A stretch of 64,000 nucleotides of DNA from CAVROT01 sp963722905. Its GTDB lineage: Bacteria; Pseudomonadota; Alphaproteobacteria; Rhodobacterales; Rhodobacteraceae. The notes under the pieces were generated by a model that did not search any database, was not told the DNA's origin, and saw nothing but the letters and a program-made list of their open reading frames with translations. Both the position numbers and the translations under genes were made by a program. Below, in pieces: positions 36,760 through 45,553 of the stretch. The stretch spans positions 62,001-126,000 of the forward strand of contig CAVROT010000003.1 of assembly GCA_963722905.1 (NCBI GenBank). Direction: 5' to 3'. Numbering within the stretch: the stretch's first letter is position 1; every line of letters starts with the position of its first letter.

Positions 36760-37158
36760 ATGACGCTCGACCCGCTTCTCTCGGCCGACCAGCCGGTCCC
36801 GGTGCACGCGGCGCTGGCCCTGCTGGCGCTGTTCGTGGGCGTCTTGCAGTTCGCGCTGCCCAAGGGGACGGTGCGGCACCGCGTCATGGGGTGGGTGTGG
36901 GTCCTGTCGCTGAGCGCCGTCGCGGTCACCAGCTTCTGGATCCACGGCTTGCGCACCTTCGGCCCGTTCGGCCCGATCCACGCGCTGTCGGTCTACGCCC
37001 TGGTCGGGCTGTTCTTCGCCGTCCGTCACGCCCGGCGGGGCAACGTCGCGGCGCACCGGTCGGACATGATGTGGATCTTCGGTACCGCCCTTCTGGTCGC
37101 CGGGGCGTTCACCCTCTACCCGGGGCGCACGATGCACCAGGTGGTCTTTGGCAGATAG
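36760..37158 (+). CDS. DUF2306 membrane protein
   Basis: This is a 132-aa protein with four hydrophobic helices (VHAALALLALFVGVLQFALP; VMGWVWVLSLSAVAVTSFWI; IHALSVYALVGLFFAVRHA; MMWIFGTALLVAGAFTLYPG). Conserved His and Arg residues at the helix ends (H20, HRVMGWVWV, HRSDMMW, GRTMHQ) are typical of DUF2306, possibly a haem- or metal-binding fold. Its function is unknown. It begins 54 bp after the topoisomerase gene with AGGAG about 24 nt upstream, further than usual. Confidence 0.85.
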   Translation: MTLDPLLSADQPVPVHAALALLALFVGVLQFALPKGTVRHRVMGWVWVLSLSAVAVTSFWIHGLRTFGPFGPIHALSVYALVGLFFAVRHARRGNVAAHRSDMMWIFGTALLVAGAFTLYPGRTMHQVVFGR

Positions 37159-37199
37159 GACCGGTTGCCGACGGGCGCCCGGTGGGGGAGACGTAGGGC

Positions 37200-38093
37200 A
37201 TGTCGCCCACCCTCCTCTCGCTCGGCCACGGATATTCGGCGCGTGCGCTGGCGCCCCTGCTGCTGGCACGCGGGTTCGCGGTGATCGGCACGACGCGGTC
37301 GACCGACAAGGCGCGGGCGCTGGCGGCGACGGGGGTGGAGCCGCTGGTCTGGCCGGGCGCCGACATGGCCGGACCGCTGGGACGGGCGACGCACCTGCTG
37401 ACCTCGGTGGCGCCGGACGGCGACGGCGATCCTGTTCTGGCATCGCTGGGCGATGCCATCGCCGCGGCCGCACCGCATCTGGAGTGGGTGGGCTACCTGT
37501 CGACCACCGGGGTCTATGGCGACCGTGGCGGCGACTGGGTGGACGAGGACTCCTCACTGGCCCCCTCGACGGCGCGCGGTGCGGCGCGGGTCGCGGCCGA
37601 GGCCGCCTGGCGGGCGCTCGCGCAGGGCAGCGGCCTGCCGCTGCACATCTTTCGCCTGGCGGGGATCTACGGGCCGGGCCGCGGCCCCTTCGCCAAGGTG
37701 CGCGCCGGCACCGCGCGGCGCATCGTCAAGGAGGGGCAGGTCTTCTCGCGCATCCATGTGGATGACATCGCGCGGGTGCTGGACGCCTCCATCGCGCGGC
37801 CCGATCCCGGCGCCGTCTACAACGTCTGCGACGACGATCCTGCGCCGCCGCAGGACGTCATCGCCCATGCCGCCGACCTTCTGGGCCTGCCGCGCCCGCC
37901 CGAGGTGGCGTTCGACACGGCCGACCTTTCGCCCATGGCGCGAAGCTTCTATGCCGAGAGCAAGCGGGTGCGGAACGCGGCCATGAAAGATCTGCTGGCC
38001 ACGCCGCTGCTCTATCCTACCTACCGCGATGGGCTGGCGGCGCTGTTGGAATGCGAGACACAGGAGACGCCGGATGGCCCGCAGGAACCGTAG
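37200..38093 (+). CDS. NAD(P)-binding epimerase-like protein (YeeZ type)
   Basis: This is 297 aa. The Rossmann N-terminus LLSLGHGYSARALAPLL replaces the usual GxxGxxG with GHGYSA, as in YeeZ-like proteins. STTGVYGDRGGDWVDED, a Ser/Thr-rich dimer segment and RLAGIYGPGRGPF follow. The extended-SDR catalytic Tyr-Lys pair is not obvious, so it may be a redox-inactive or atypical member. It overlaps trkA by 20 bp at the 3' end. Confidence 0.85.
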   Translation: MSPTLLSLGHGYSARALAPLLLARGFAVIGTTRSTDKARALAATGVEPLVWPGADMAGPLGRATHLLTSVAPDGDGDPVLASLGDAIAAAAPHLEWVGYLSTTGVYGDRGGDWVDEDSSLAPSTARGAARVAAEAAWRALAQGSGLPLHIFRLAGIYGPGRGPFAKVRAGTARRIVKEGQVFSRIHVDDIARVLDASIARPDPGAVYNVCDDDPAPPQDVIAHAADLLGLPRPPEVAFDTADLSPMARSFYAESKRVRNAAMKDLLATPLLYPTYRDGLAALLECETQETPDGPQEP

Positions 38094-38736
38094 CTTCGTG
38101 GTCGTGGGCCTGGGCAGCTTCGGCGCGACGGTCGCGAAGGAACTGGCCCGCTTCGGCAACGCCGTCATCGGCATCGACGTCGACGAACGGCTGGTCTCGG
38201 CCCATGCGGAAAAGCTGGATCAGGCGCTGATCCTCGATGCCCGCGACGACGAGGCGCTGCGCGAGGCCGGCATCGGTGACTGCGACGTCGGCGTCGTCGC
38301 CATGGCGTCCGACCTGGAGGCCAGCGTCCTGTCGGCCATCAACCTCAAGCTGGTAGGCGTCGATACCGTCTGGGCCAAGGCGACGACCCGGACCCACCAC
38401 CGCATCCTGTCGCGGCTTGGCGTGGACCGCATCGTCCATCCCGAACGCGAGGTCGGCGAACACATCGCGCAGGTCCTGCACAACCCGCTGGTGCGCGACT
38501 ACGTCAGCCTCGGGAACGGCTACCACGTGGTGAACCTGCGCATCCCGGATGCGCTGAACGGCAAGAAGCTGGACGACCTGCACCTGCTGAAGCGCTTCGA
38601 CCTGCGCTGCATCGGTATCATGCGCGGCACCGGTTTCGTCGGGCAGGACGGATCGGGCTGCACGCTGAACTGCGACGACCGCGTGCTGCTGCTGGGCCAG
38701 CGGTCCAACCTGCGCGACTTCACGTCCAGCCTGTGA
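38074..38736 (+). CDS. TrkA/KtrA-type potassium-uptake regulatory subunit
   Basis: This is 220 aa: an N-terminal RCK/TrkA_N domain (FVVVGLGSFGATVAKEL, NAD-binding; ID acidic pair near 31; ASDLEASVLSAINLK) and a C-terminal TrkA_C domain from about 140. A single RCK module marks KtrA rather than the doubled TrkA. It binds nucleotides in the cytosol and gates the TrkH-type channel encoded next (70-bp gap). It starts inside the preceding gene's end (ATG 38074). Confidence 0.93.
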   Translation: MARRNRSFVVVGLGSFGATVAKELARFGNAVIGIDVDERLVSAHAEKLDQALILDARDDEALREAGIGDCDVGVVAMASDLEASVLSAINLKLVGVDTVWAKATTRTHHRILSRLGVDRIVHPEREVGEHIAQVLHNPLVRDYVSLGNGYHVVNLRIPDALNGKKLDDLHLLKRFDLRCIGIMRGTGFVGQDGSGCTLNCDDRVLLLGQRSNLRDFTSSL

Positions 38737-38806
38737 CGCCGACGGCCCACCCCAGCCGGACGCCCGCCGGGGACCGGGCGGACGACCCGCGCCGGGGCGC
38801 GCGCGC

Positions 38807-40144
38807 ATGAGCGGCGGGCGACGCCGCGCGGGGTTCGCGGCACTGCCGCCGCCCGCCATGCTGGCGATCCTCTACTCGACGTTGATCGCCGCGGGCACGC
38901 TGGCGCTGTGGCTGCCGCCATCGCAGCACGGCGATGTGACCCTGTTCGACGCGCTCTTCACGGCGACATCGGCGGTCACTGTCACCGGGCTGGTCGTCGT
39001 CGACACCGGCAGCGCCTTCACGGTCACGGGGCAGGCTATCGTCGCGATCCTGATCCAGTTGGGCGGGCTGGGTCTGATGGCCTTCGCGGTACTGGTCCTG
39101 TCGGCGCTGGGCATGCCCATGGGGCTGGCGCACCGCACGGTGCTGCGCGAGGATCTGGGCCAGAGCTCCTATGCCGGGCTGGGGCCGCTGGTGAGGGTGA
39201 TCTTCACCGTGGCGATCCTGTGCGAGGCGGCGGGCACCGCGATCCTCGCCACCGTTTTCGTTCCCGAACTGGGCTGGTCCACGGGGATGTGGCACGCGGC
39301 GTTCCACGCTATCTCGGCCTTCAACAACGCGGGCTTCGCGCTCTATCCCGACAGCCTGTCGCGCTGGGTCGCCGACCCGGTGGTCAACATCGCTGTCCCC
39401 GCCATGTTCATTCTGGGCGGGCTGGGATTCGTCGTGCTGGCCGACATCGCGGCCAAGCGGCGGTGGAGCCGGCTGTCGCTGCACTCGAAACTGATGCTGG
39501 CGGGAACGGCCGTGCTGATCGGGCTGGGCTGGGCGCTGTTCGCGGCGCTGGAGTGGACGAACCCGGCCACGCTGGGCGGGCTGGATGGGCCCGGCGCGCG
39601 CATCGCGGGCGCGTGGTTCCAGGCTGTGACCCCGCGCACGGCGGGCTTCAACACGCTCGATACCGCCGGCATGCACGACGCCACGGCGCTGATGACGATC
39701 TCGCTCATGCTGGTGGGGGGCGGCAGCACGTCGACCGCGGGCGGCATAAAGGTCACGACGTTCATCGTGCTGCTGCTGGCGACGCTCGCCTTCTTCCGGC
39801 GCAGCAAGGAGTTCCACGCCTTCGGCCGCAGCCTGGGAACCGAGGAGGTGATGAAGGTCCTGGCGCTGACCACGGTCAGCCTGCTGATGGTCTTCATCGG
39901 GATCTTCGCGGTGTCGATCAGCCACGACGGCGATTTTCTTGAGCTTGCCTTCGAGGTCGCGTCGGCCTTCGGCACCGTCGGCATGTCGATGGGCGCCACT
40001 GGCGACCTCGACCCGTTCGGCCGCTGCGCCATCATGTTCCTGATGTTCGCCGGCCGCGTCGGGCCGCTGTCCCTGGGATTCTTCCTGGCCACCCGCACGA
40101 GGCCGCGCGTGAGGTATCCATCGGGCGAGATCTATCTGGGATAG
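38807..40144 (+). CDS. TrkH/KtrB-type potassium channel subunit
   Basis: This is 445 aa with four M-P-M repeats. Selectivity-filter loops are visible as ATSAVTVTGL, ISAFNNAGFAL, TPRTAGFNT and ASAFGTVGMSMGA. Each has a central Gly (second position variable), as in KtrB/TrkH. It forms the K+ (or Na+/K+) path with the KtrA-type regulator upstream. A hydrophobic start (LPPPAMLAILYSTL) places the first helix at about 16-36. It is convergent with dxs, with 49 bp between. Confidence 0.95.
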   Translation: MSGGRRRAGFAALPPPAMLAILYSTLIAAGTLALWLPPSQHGDVTLFDALFTATSAVTVTGLVVVDTGSAFTVTGQAIVAILIQLGGLGLMAFAVLVLSALGMPMGLAHRTVLREDLGQSSYAGLGPLVRVIFTVAILCEAAGTAILATVFVPELGWSTGMWHAAFHAISAFNNAGFALYPDSLSRWVADPVVNIAVPAMFILGGLGFVVLADIAAKRRWSRLSLHSKLMLAGTAVLIGLGWALFAALEWTNPATLGGLDGPGARIAGAWFQAVTPRTAGFNTLDTAGMHDATALMTISLMLVGGGSTSTAGGIKVTTFIVLLLATLAFFRRSKEFHAFGRSLGTEEVMKVLALTTVSLLMVFIGIFAVSISHDGDFLELAFEVASAFGTVGMSMGATGDLDPFGRCAIMFLMFAGRVGPLSLGFFLATRTRPRVRYPSGEIYLG

Positions 40145-40193
40145 CTCACAGCCCCGCGCGCCCGATGCAATGGCGACGGCTGGCCCTCTGCAA

Positions 40194-42161
40194 CTAGTCG
40201 GAGCCGGCGGTCCCCGCACCACCGGCCCATGCGCCCCGGGCCCGCGCCTCGAGGACGCCGATACCCATGACCTCGAGGACCTTCCGCTCGATGTCGGCGG
40301 CCTGAAGGCCGGCGACGGCGTACATGTCGGCGGGCGAGGCCTGGTCTATGAACGTGTCGGGCAGCACCATCGAGCGATAGCGCAGGCCGCCGTCGAAGAC
40401 GCCTTCCTCGGCCAGAAGCTGCGCCACGTGAGAGCCGAAGCCGCCCACCGCGCCCTCTTCGACCGTGATCAGGGCGTCGTGGTCGCGGGCGAGGCGCAGG
40501 ATCAGCTCGCGGTCCAGCGGCTTGGCAAAGCGGGCGTCGGCGACGGTGGGGACGATGCCGCGGACGGCCAGAGCCTCCGCCGCCGCCTCGACCTCGGCCA
40601 GACGGGCACCGAAGGACAGGATGGCGACGCCGGAGCCTTCGCGCACCATGCGGCCGCGACCGATCTCCAGCGGGACGCCGCGTTCGGGCATGTCGACGCC
40701 GCGCCCCTCGCCGCGCGGGAAGCGGAACGCGATGGGGCCGTCGTCGTGCGCGGCGGCGGTGGCGACCATGTGCACCAGTTCCGCCTCGTCCGCCGCGGCC
40801 ATGACGACGAAGCCCGGCAGGTTCGCCAGGAACGCCACGTCGAAGGCGCCGGCGTGGGTTGCGCCGTCAGCACCCACCAGCCCCGCCCGGTCGATGGCGA
40901 AGCGGACCGGCAGCCGCTGTATGGCGACGTCGTGCACGACCTGATCGTAGCCGCGCTGAAGGAAGGTCGAGTAGATCGCGCAGAAGGGGCGCATCCCGCC
41001 CGCCGCCAGCCCCGCGCAGAAGGTGACGCCGTGCTGCTCGGCGATGCCCACGTCGAAGCAGCGCGCAGCGAAGCGTTCGGCGAAGAGGTTCAGCCCGGTG
41101 CCGTCGGGCATCGCCGCCGTGACGGCGACGATCCGGTCGTCGCGCGACGCCTCGTCGATCAGGGCGCGGGCGAAGACCTTTGTATAGCTGGGCGCGTTCG
41201 AGCCTGCCTTGGCCTGCACGCCCGTCACCATGTCGAATTTCGACGTGGCGTGGCCGCGGTCGGCGGCATCCTCGGCCGGGGCGTAGCCCTTGCCCTTGCG
41301 CGTGATGACGTGGATCAGGACCGGGCCGTCCGCCCGTTCCCGCACCGTGCGCAGGACCGGCAGGAGCTGATCCAGGTCGTGCCCGTCGATGGGGCCGACG
41401 TAGCTGAACCCCAGCTCCTCGAACAGAGACCCGCCGAAGGCCAGCCCCTTGAAGAGGTCCTTGGCCCGCCGCGCGCCCTCGGCAAACGGCGGCGGCAGCA
41501 TCCCCACGGCGTTCTTGGCGGCCGACTTGAGCTCCTGGAAGGGCGCGCCGGCATAGAGGCGCGAGAGATAGGCCGACATGGCGCCCACGGGGGGCGCGAT
41601 GCTCATCTCGTTGTCGTTGAGGATGACGATCAGGCGGCGCTTGAGGTGGCCTGCGTTGTTCATCGCCTCGTAGGCCATGCCGGCGCTGAGGGCGCCGTCG
41701 CCGATGACGGCGATCGCGTCGCCCAGCGGCACCTCCGGCGCGCCGCCAAGGTCCCGCGCCACCGCAAAGCCCAGCGCGGCGCTGATCGAGGTGCTGGAAT
41801 GGGCCGCGCCGAAGGGATCGTAGGGGGATTCGCTGCGCCTGGTGAAGCCGCTCAGACCCCCCTTCTGGCGCAGGGTGCGAATGCGGTCGCGACGCCCGGT
41901 CAGGATCTTGTGGGGGTAGCACTGGTGGCTGACGTCCCAGATCAGCCGGTCGCGGGGCGTGTCGAATACGGCGTGGATCGCGACCGTCAGCTCGACCACG
42001 CCCAGGCCGGCACCCAGATGCCCGCCGGTCTGGCTGACGGCATGGACGGTCTCGGCACGCAGTTCGTCCGCGACCCGCCGCAGATCCGCGTCGCCAAGCG
42101 CCCTGAGGTCGCGCGGCGATGCGATGCCATCGAGATGCGGCGTGATGGGGCGGTCGGGCAT
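40194..42161 (-). CDS. dxs: 1-deoxy-D-xylulose-5-phosphate synthase
   Basis: This is 655 aa from ATG 42161. The TPP-binding GDGALSAGMAYEAMNNAG (about 150-167) and ILNDNEMSIAPPVGAMS are typical. The histidine HQCYPHKILTGR and the second-domain FDVGIAEQHGVTFCAGLA are also present. DXS condenses pyruvate and glyceraldehyde-3-phosphate, the first step of the MEP isoprenoid pathway. It lies downstream of ispA on the same strand, a familiar order in this group, with a 361-bp gap holding two inverted copies of a dispersed repeat. The tail (about 630-655) is Ala/Gly-rich. Confidence 0.96.
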   Translation of the reverse strand: MPDRPITPHLDGIASPRDLRALGDADLRRVADELRAETVHAVSQTGGHLGAGLGVVELTVAIHAVFDTPRDRLIWDVSHQCYPHKILTGRRDRIRTLRQKGGLSGFTRRSESPYDPFGAAHSSTSISAALGFAVARDLGGAPEVPLGDAIAVIGDGALSAGMAYEAMNNAGHLKRRLIVILNDNEMSIAPPVGAMSAYLSRLYAGAPFQELKSAAKNAVGMLPPPFAEGARRAKDLFKGLAFGGSLFEELGFSYVGPIDGHDLDQLLPVLRTVRERADGPVLIHVITRKGKGYAPAEDAADRGHATSKFDMVTGVQAKAGSNAPSYTKVFARALIDEASRDDRIVAVTAAMPDGTGLNLFAERFAARCFDVGIAEQHGVTFCAGLAAGGMRPFCAIYSTFLQRGYDQVVHDVAIQRLPVRFAIDRAGLVGADGATHAGAFDVAFLANLPGFVVMAAADEAELVHMVATAAAHDDGPIAFRFPRGEGRGVDMPERGVPLEIGRGRMVREGSGVAILSFGARLAEVEAAAEALAVRGIVPTVADARFAKPLDRELILRLARDHDALITVEEGAVGGFGSHVAQLLAEEGVFDGGLRYRSMVLPDTFIDQASPADMYAVAGLQAADIERKVLEVMGIGVLEARARGAWAGGAGTAGSD

Positions 42162-42267
42162 GGGCAGGCTCCGGTCGGGTCCGGGACAGCAATACCCAAG
42201 CCGCGCCCGGGTCGCAACGCGCCCAGGCGGCACGGCCGCCGGGTGAGCGCACCCAAGGGACCATTCG

Positions 42268-42297
42268 CCTTCGGCGAGGATATTTGAGAACCCAAGT
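42268..42297 (-). repeat. Dispersed intergenic repeat, copy 2 (inverted)
   Basis: On the minus strand it reads ACTTGGGTTCTCAAATATCC and then TCGCCGAAGG, nearly identical to copy 1 over 30 bp. It lies about 107 bp upstream of dxs and faces copy 3. Confidence 0.8.
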
Positions 42298-42424
42298 CTT
42301 CGGGAAACATTGACCTCAACGCTGCAGGTTGGAGGCGCAGTACAGGCAGGGATGCCGATGACTGCAACCCAAGGGGCCCCCGGGGGTGCGGCCGACGCCG
42401 CGGACCCGGGGGGCCGACCCCCAG

Positions 42425-42455
42425 ACTTGGGTTTCCAGGTATCCTCGCCGAAGGC
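42425..42455 (+). repeat. Dispersed intergenic repeat, copy 3
   Basis: It reads ACTTGGGTTTCCAGGTATCC and then TCGCCGAAGGC. It differs from copy 1 by three bases in the shared part. It lies just downstream of ispA, 68 bp from its stop. Confidence 0.8.
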
Positions 42456-42522
42456 TTCGAAGGGCGTCGCTTGGAACCGGCCCCGTTGCGCAGTGTCGAT
42501 GCCCCGACACTCCGCTGCGCCA

Positions 42523-43386
42523 TCAACCCGTCCGGGACACGACGTAACGCGCGCAATCGCGCAGCGGGTCGGCTGCCGCGCCGTAGACGTCCAGCGCGTC
42601 GCACGCCGCGTCCGCCAGAGACGCGGCGCGGTCGCGCGCGGCGGCCTCGCCCAGCAGCGACACGAAAGTCGCCTTGCCTGCATGGGCATCCTTGCGCAGC
42701 CGCTTGCCCGCCGCGGCCTCGCTGCCGGCGACGTCGAGCAGGTCGTCGGCGATCTGGAACGCGAGCCCCAGCGCCCCGGCATATGTGCGGAGCGGCGCCG
42801 GGTCGGCCGCGCCCATCGTCGCGCCGGCGACCGCCGCCCATTCGATCAGCGCCCCGGTCTTGGCCCCTTGCAGCGCGGTTATCTCGGGCAGCGTGAGGGG
42901 CGCGCCGGCCGTTTCGGCGGCGATGTCGCGCGCCTGCCCGCCGACCATCCCGCCGATCCCGGCGGCGCGCGCCAGCCCGGCCAGCAGGTCGATCCGCACC
43001 CGGTCGTCCTGGTGGCAGGCCGGATCGGCCAGCAGCCCGAAGGCCAGTGTCTGAAGCGCATCACCCGCCAGCACCGCCGTCGCCTCGTCCCATTGGACGT
43101 GCACCGTCGGGCGGCCGCGGCGCAGGTCGTCGTCGTCCATGCACGGCAGATCGTCGTGCACCAGCGAATAGGCGTGCAGCGCCTCTATCGCCGCTGCCGC
43201 CTGCACCGCGTCCGTGATGCCGTGCAGCGCGGCACCCTCGATCACCAGGAACCCGCGCAGCCGCTTGCCGCCGGACATCGCATGCCGCATCGCGGCCTCG
43301 ACCTGCAGGTCGCCCGCCGGCAGCACCTGCGCCAGCCGCGCGTCGATGCCGGCGGCGGCGGCAGACAGCCGCGCCGGAAAGCTCAA
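42523..43386 (-). CDS. ispA: Short-chain polyprenyl (farnesyl) diphosphate synthase
   Basis: This is 287 aa. The first aspartate-rich motif is D78-D79...D84 (HDDLPCMDDDDLRRG), with the Tyr at position -5 (HAYSLVHDD) as in E. coli IspA. The second motif is QIADDLLDVAG. It condenses IPP with allylic diphosphates to FPP or GPP. Its ATG overlaps the xseB stop by 4 nt. Together with dxs it supplies isoprenoid precursors. Confidence 0.95.
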   Translation of the reverse strand: MSFPARLSAAAAGIDARLAQVLPAGDLQVEAAMRHAMSGGKRLRGFLVIEGAALHGITDAVQAAAAIEALHAYSLVHDDLPCMDDDDLRRGRPTVHVQWDEATAVLAGDALQTLAFGLLADPACHQDDRVRIDLLAGLARAAGIGGMVGGQARDIAAETAGAPLTLPEITALQGAKTGALIEWAAVAGATMGAADPAPLRTYAGALGLAFQIADDLLDVAGSEAAAGKRLRKDAHAGKATFVSLLGEAAARDRAASLADAACDALDVYGAAADPLRDCARYVVSRTG

Positions 43387-43736
43387 AACGGGATCTCGTC
43401 GTCCTTGTCGGCGCCCGCAGGTGTCGCCCGCGCGGCAGCACGGGTCGCCTTGCGCGCCGGCGCCGCATCCAGCGGTGCGGTGCCACGCGGCTGGCCGGCC
43501 TCGTCGAGGGTGATCGCCGCGACCTTCTCTTCGGCCTCGGCCAGCTTGGCGCTGCAGCGGTCCTTCAGGGCCGCACCGCGTTCGTAGAGCGCGATGGAGA
43601 GGTCCAGCGCGACGTCGCCCGAATCCAGCCGCTCGACCACGCCTTCAAGCTCGGCCATCGCCTCCTCGAAGCTCAGATCCTCGACCGGCCGGCCGGATCC
43701 GGCCTGCGCTGCATCCGGTGCCTCGCGCTCGCTCAT
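43383..43736 (-). CDS. xseB: Exodeoxyribonuclease VII small subunit
   Basis: This is 117 aa. The conserved XseB core is FEEAMAELEGVVERLDSGDVALDLSIALYERGAAL (about 23-57), two helices. The family is usually about 75-85 aa; here an extra Ala/Arg-rich, low-complexity tail of about 35 residues ends DDEIPF, seemingly a local extension. It pairs with XseA, whose gene is not in this window. It overlaps the HDAC-like gene upstream and ispA downstream by 4 nt each. Confidence 0.93.
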   Translation of the reverse strand: MSEREAPDAAQAGSGRPVEDLSFEEAMAELEGVVERLDSGDVALDLSIALYERGAALKDRCSAKLAEAEEKVAAITLDEAGQPRGTAPLDAAPARKATRAAARATPAGADKDDEIPF

Positions 43737-44659
43737 CCGCCCCGCTCCCTCAACATGCCGACATGCGCCGCGACACCGGCGCCGAGGCTGGGCAGATCAT
43801 ATCCGCCCTCCAGTGTCGACACGATGCGGCCCCCGCAGTGCCGGTCGGCGGCGTCGCAGAGCCGCCCCGTGATCCAGGCGAAATCCCCGGTCGTCCAGTC
43901 GAGCCCGGCCAGAGGATCGCCGGTCGCCGCGTCGAAGCCGGCCGAAACGATCACGAGTTCCGGCGCGAAGGCGTCGAGCGCGGGCAATACGGTGCCGTCC
44001 CACGCGGCGCGCATCGCAGCGCCGCCGGTGCCCTCGGCCAGCGGGACGTTCACGATCTGGCCGTGGGCGCCCCTTTCCGCGGCGGCGCCCGAGCCCGGAT
44101 AGAGCGGCATCTGGTGGGACGATGCGAAGAACGCGCGGCCCTCGTCCCACAGGAGGTCCTGCGTCCCGTTGCCGTGGTGGACGTCGAAATCGACGATGGC
44201 CACGCGCGCCAGACCATGCCGTTCCAATGCGTGCATGGCGGCGATGGCAGATGTTCCGAAAAGGCAAAAGCCCATCGGCGTGGTCCGTTCGGCGTGGTGG
44301 CCGGGAGGGCGGCAGCCGACGAAGGCATTCGCGGCCTCGCCCGACAACACGGCGTCCACCGCCGCCACGGCGCCGCCCACGGCATGGCGCGCGGCGGCCA
44401 GCGTTCCGGGCGACATCCATGTATCGGCGTCCAGAGCCACCGCGCCGGACGACGGCGCGGCGGCGACCAGGGCGTCGAGATGCCCCTGCGGATGGCATAG
44501 CAGGATGTCGGCGTCGGCGCAGTCGGGTGCCGCGCGCCGGAGAAGGTCCAGCGGCGACAGGGCATCGACGACGGCGCGCAGACGGGCAGGCCGTTCGGGG
44601 TGTCCATCGGGGGTGGCGTGGCCGAACCCGCCCTCGTCGTGGAACCAGATCGTCGTCAT
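43733..44659 (-). CDS. Histone-deacetylase-family (acetylpolyamine/AcuC-like) hydrolase
   Basis: This is a 308-aa arginase/deacetylase fold. Zinc and catalytic residues are clear: RPPGHHAERTTPMGFCLF (the His-His charge relay), FDVHHGNGTQ (zinc Asp/His) and SAGFDAATGDPLAG (second Asp). Bacterial members deacetylate small amines or acetylated lysines; the substrate here is unknown. It is the first gene of a translationally coupled HDAC/xseB/ispA set, an arrangement common in this family of bacteria. Confidence 0.9.
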   Translation of the reverse strand: MTTIWFHDEGGFGHATPDGHPERPARLRAVVDALSPLDLLRRAAPDCADADILLCHPQGHLDALVAAAPSSGAVALDADTWMSPGTLAAARHAVGGAVAAVDAVLSGEAANAFVGCRPPGHHAERTTPMGFCLFGTSAIAAMHALERHGLARVAIVDFDVHHGNGTQDLLWDEGRAFFASSHQMPLYPGSGAAAERGAHGQIVNVPLAEGTGGAAMRAAWDGTVLPALDAFAPELVIVSAGFDAATGDPLAGLDWTTGDFAWITGRLCDAADRHCGGRIVSTLEGGYDLPSLGAGVAAHVGMLRERGG

Positions 44660-44845
44660 TCCGCCCCCGCGTTCGTCGTGTCGTCCGGTGCCCTGCCGGC
44701 GCCCGCATCTATCCCGGCTTTCGTCCCCGTCGGCGTTAGGTAGCCCGGATGCGTCCCGGCCCCGGCACCGGCTGGAGCAAATCCGCCCGCCGGTCCGGCC
44801 CGGCGCCCGCTGCGCGGATCGGGCGCCGGGCGTCGCCGCCTGCGG

Positions 44846-45553
44846 TCAGTCATGCGTCAGCATGTAGCCGGCGCCGCGCACGGTCTGAAGGTACCGCGGG
44901 CGCTTGGGATCGTCCTCTATCTTTCGGCGCAGGCGGGTGATCTGCACGTCCACGGCCCGTTCCTGCGCGCCGCCGCCCGCATCGCCGCCGGCGCGGCCCA
45001 GATCCTCGACCAGGCGCAGGCGGCTCACCACCTCGCCCGGGCAGCCAGCGAAGATCCGCATGAGGTGCGCCTCGGTCGCGGTCAGGCGCACCGGATCGTT
45101 GCCCGACCACACCTCGCCCCGGCCGACGTCGTAGCGCACATTCCCCAGATGCAGCACCTGGGGGACGTTCGCGGCCACCGCCTCGTGCGGGACGCGGCGC
45201 AGGATTGCGTTGATGCGCAGCAGCAGCTCCTTCGGCTCGAACGGTTTGGGGAGGTAATCGTCGGCCCCCGCCTCCAGCCCGTCGATCCGGTCTCCGGTCC
45301 CGCCGCGCGCGGTCAGCAGCAGGATCGGCACCGTCAGCGTCCGCCGCAGGACGCGGGTGAAGGCGATGCCGTCCTCTCCGGGCATCATCACGTCCAGCAC
45401 GACGAGATCGAACTCCAGCCCCTCGAGGATCCGGCGGGCATGGGCGGTGTCGCGCGCGACCGTCACGTAGAAGCCGTAGCGCATGAGGAACTTGCGCAGC
45501 AGGCTGCGGATGCGTTCGTCGTCGTCGACGATGAGCAGGTGCGCCTCGATCAT
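44846..45553 (-). CDS. OmpR-family response regulator
   Basis: This is 235 aa. The receiver domain has acidic DDDE (10-13), phospho-acceptor Asp54 (VVLDVMMPGEDG), Thr in LLLTARGG and Lys in ADDYLPKPF. The C-terminal winged helix (about 135-235) ends in DVQITRLRRKIEDDPKRPRYLQTVRGAGYML. No sensor kinase is adjacent. Its ATG overlaps the MarR gene stop by 4 nt, so the two are made together. Confidence 0.94.
   Translation of the reverse strand: MIEAHLLIVDDDERIRSLLRKFLMRYGFYVTVARDTAHARRILEGLEFDLVVLDVMMPGEDGIAFTRVLRRTLTVPILLLTARGGTGDRIDGLEAGADDYLPKPFEPKELLLRINAILRRVPHEAVAANVPQVLHLGNVRYDVGRGEVWSGNDPVRLTATEAHLMRIFAGCPGEVVSRLRLVEDLGRAGGDAGGGAQERAVDVQITRLRRKIEDDPKRPRYLQTVRGAGYMLTHD

Larger units (their letters stand above)
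42162..42522. other. 361-bp gap between ispA and dxs, repeat-containing
   Basis: No gene is seen. Two copies of the dispersed repeat lie head to head (42268-42297 inverted; 42425-42455 direct), about 127 bp apart, so the RNA could fold into a long hairpin. The core between them contains G/C-rich stretches such as GGGGCCCCCGGGGG. The distance suggests dxs has its own promoter here or is read through from ispA. Confidence 0.6.
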
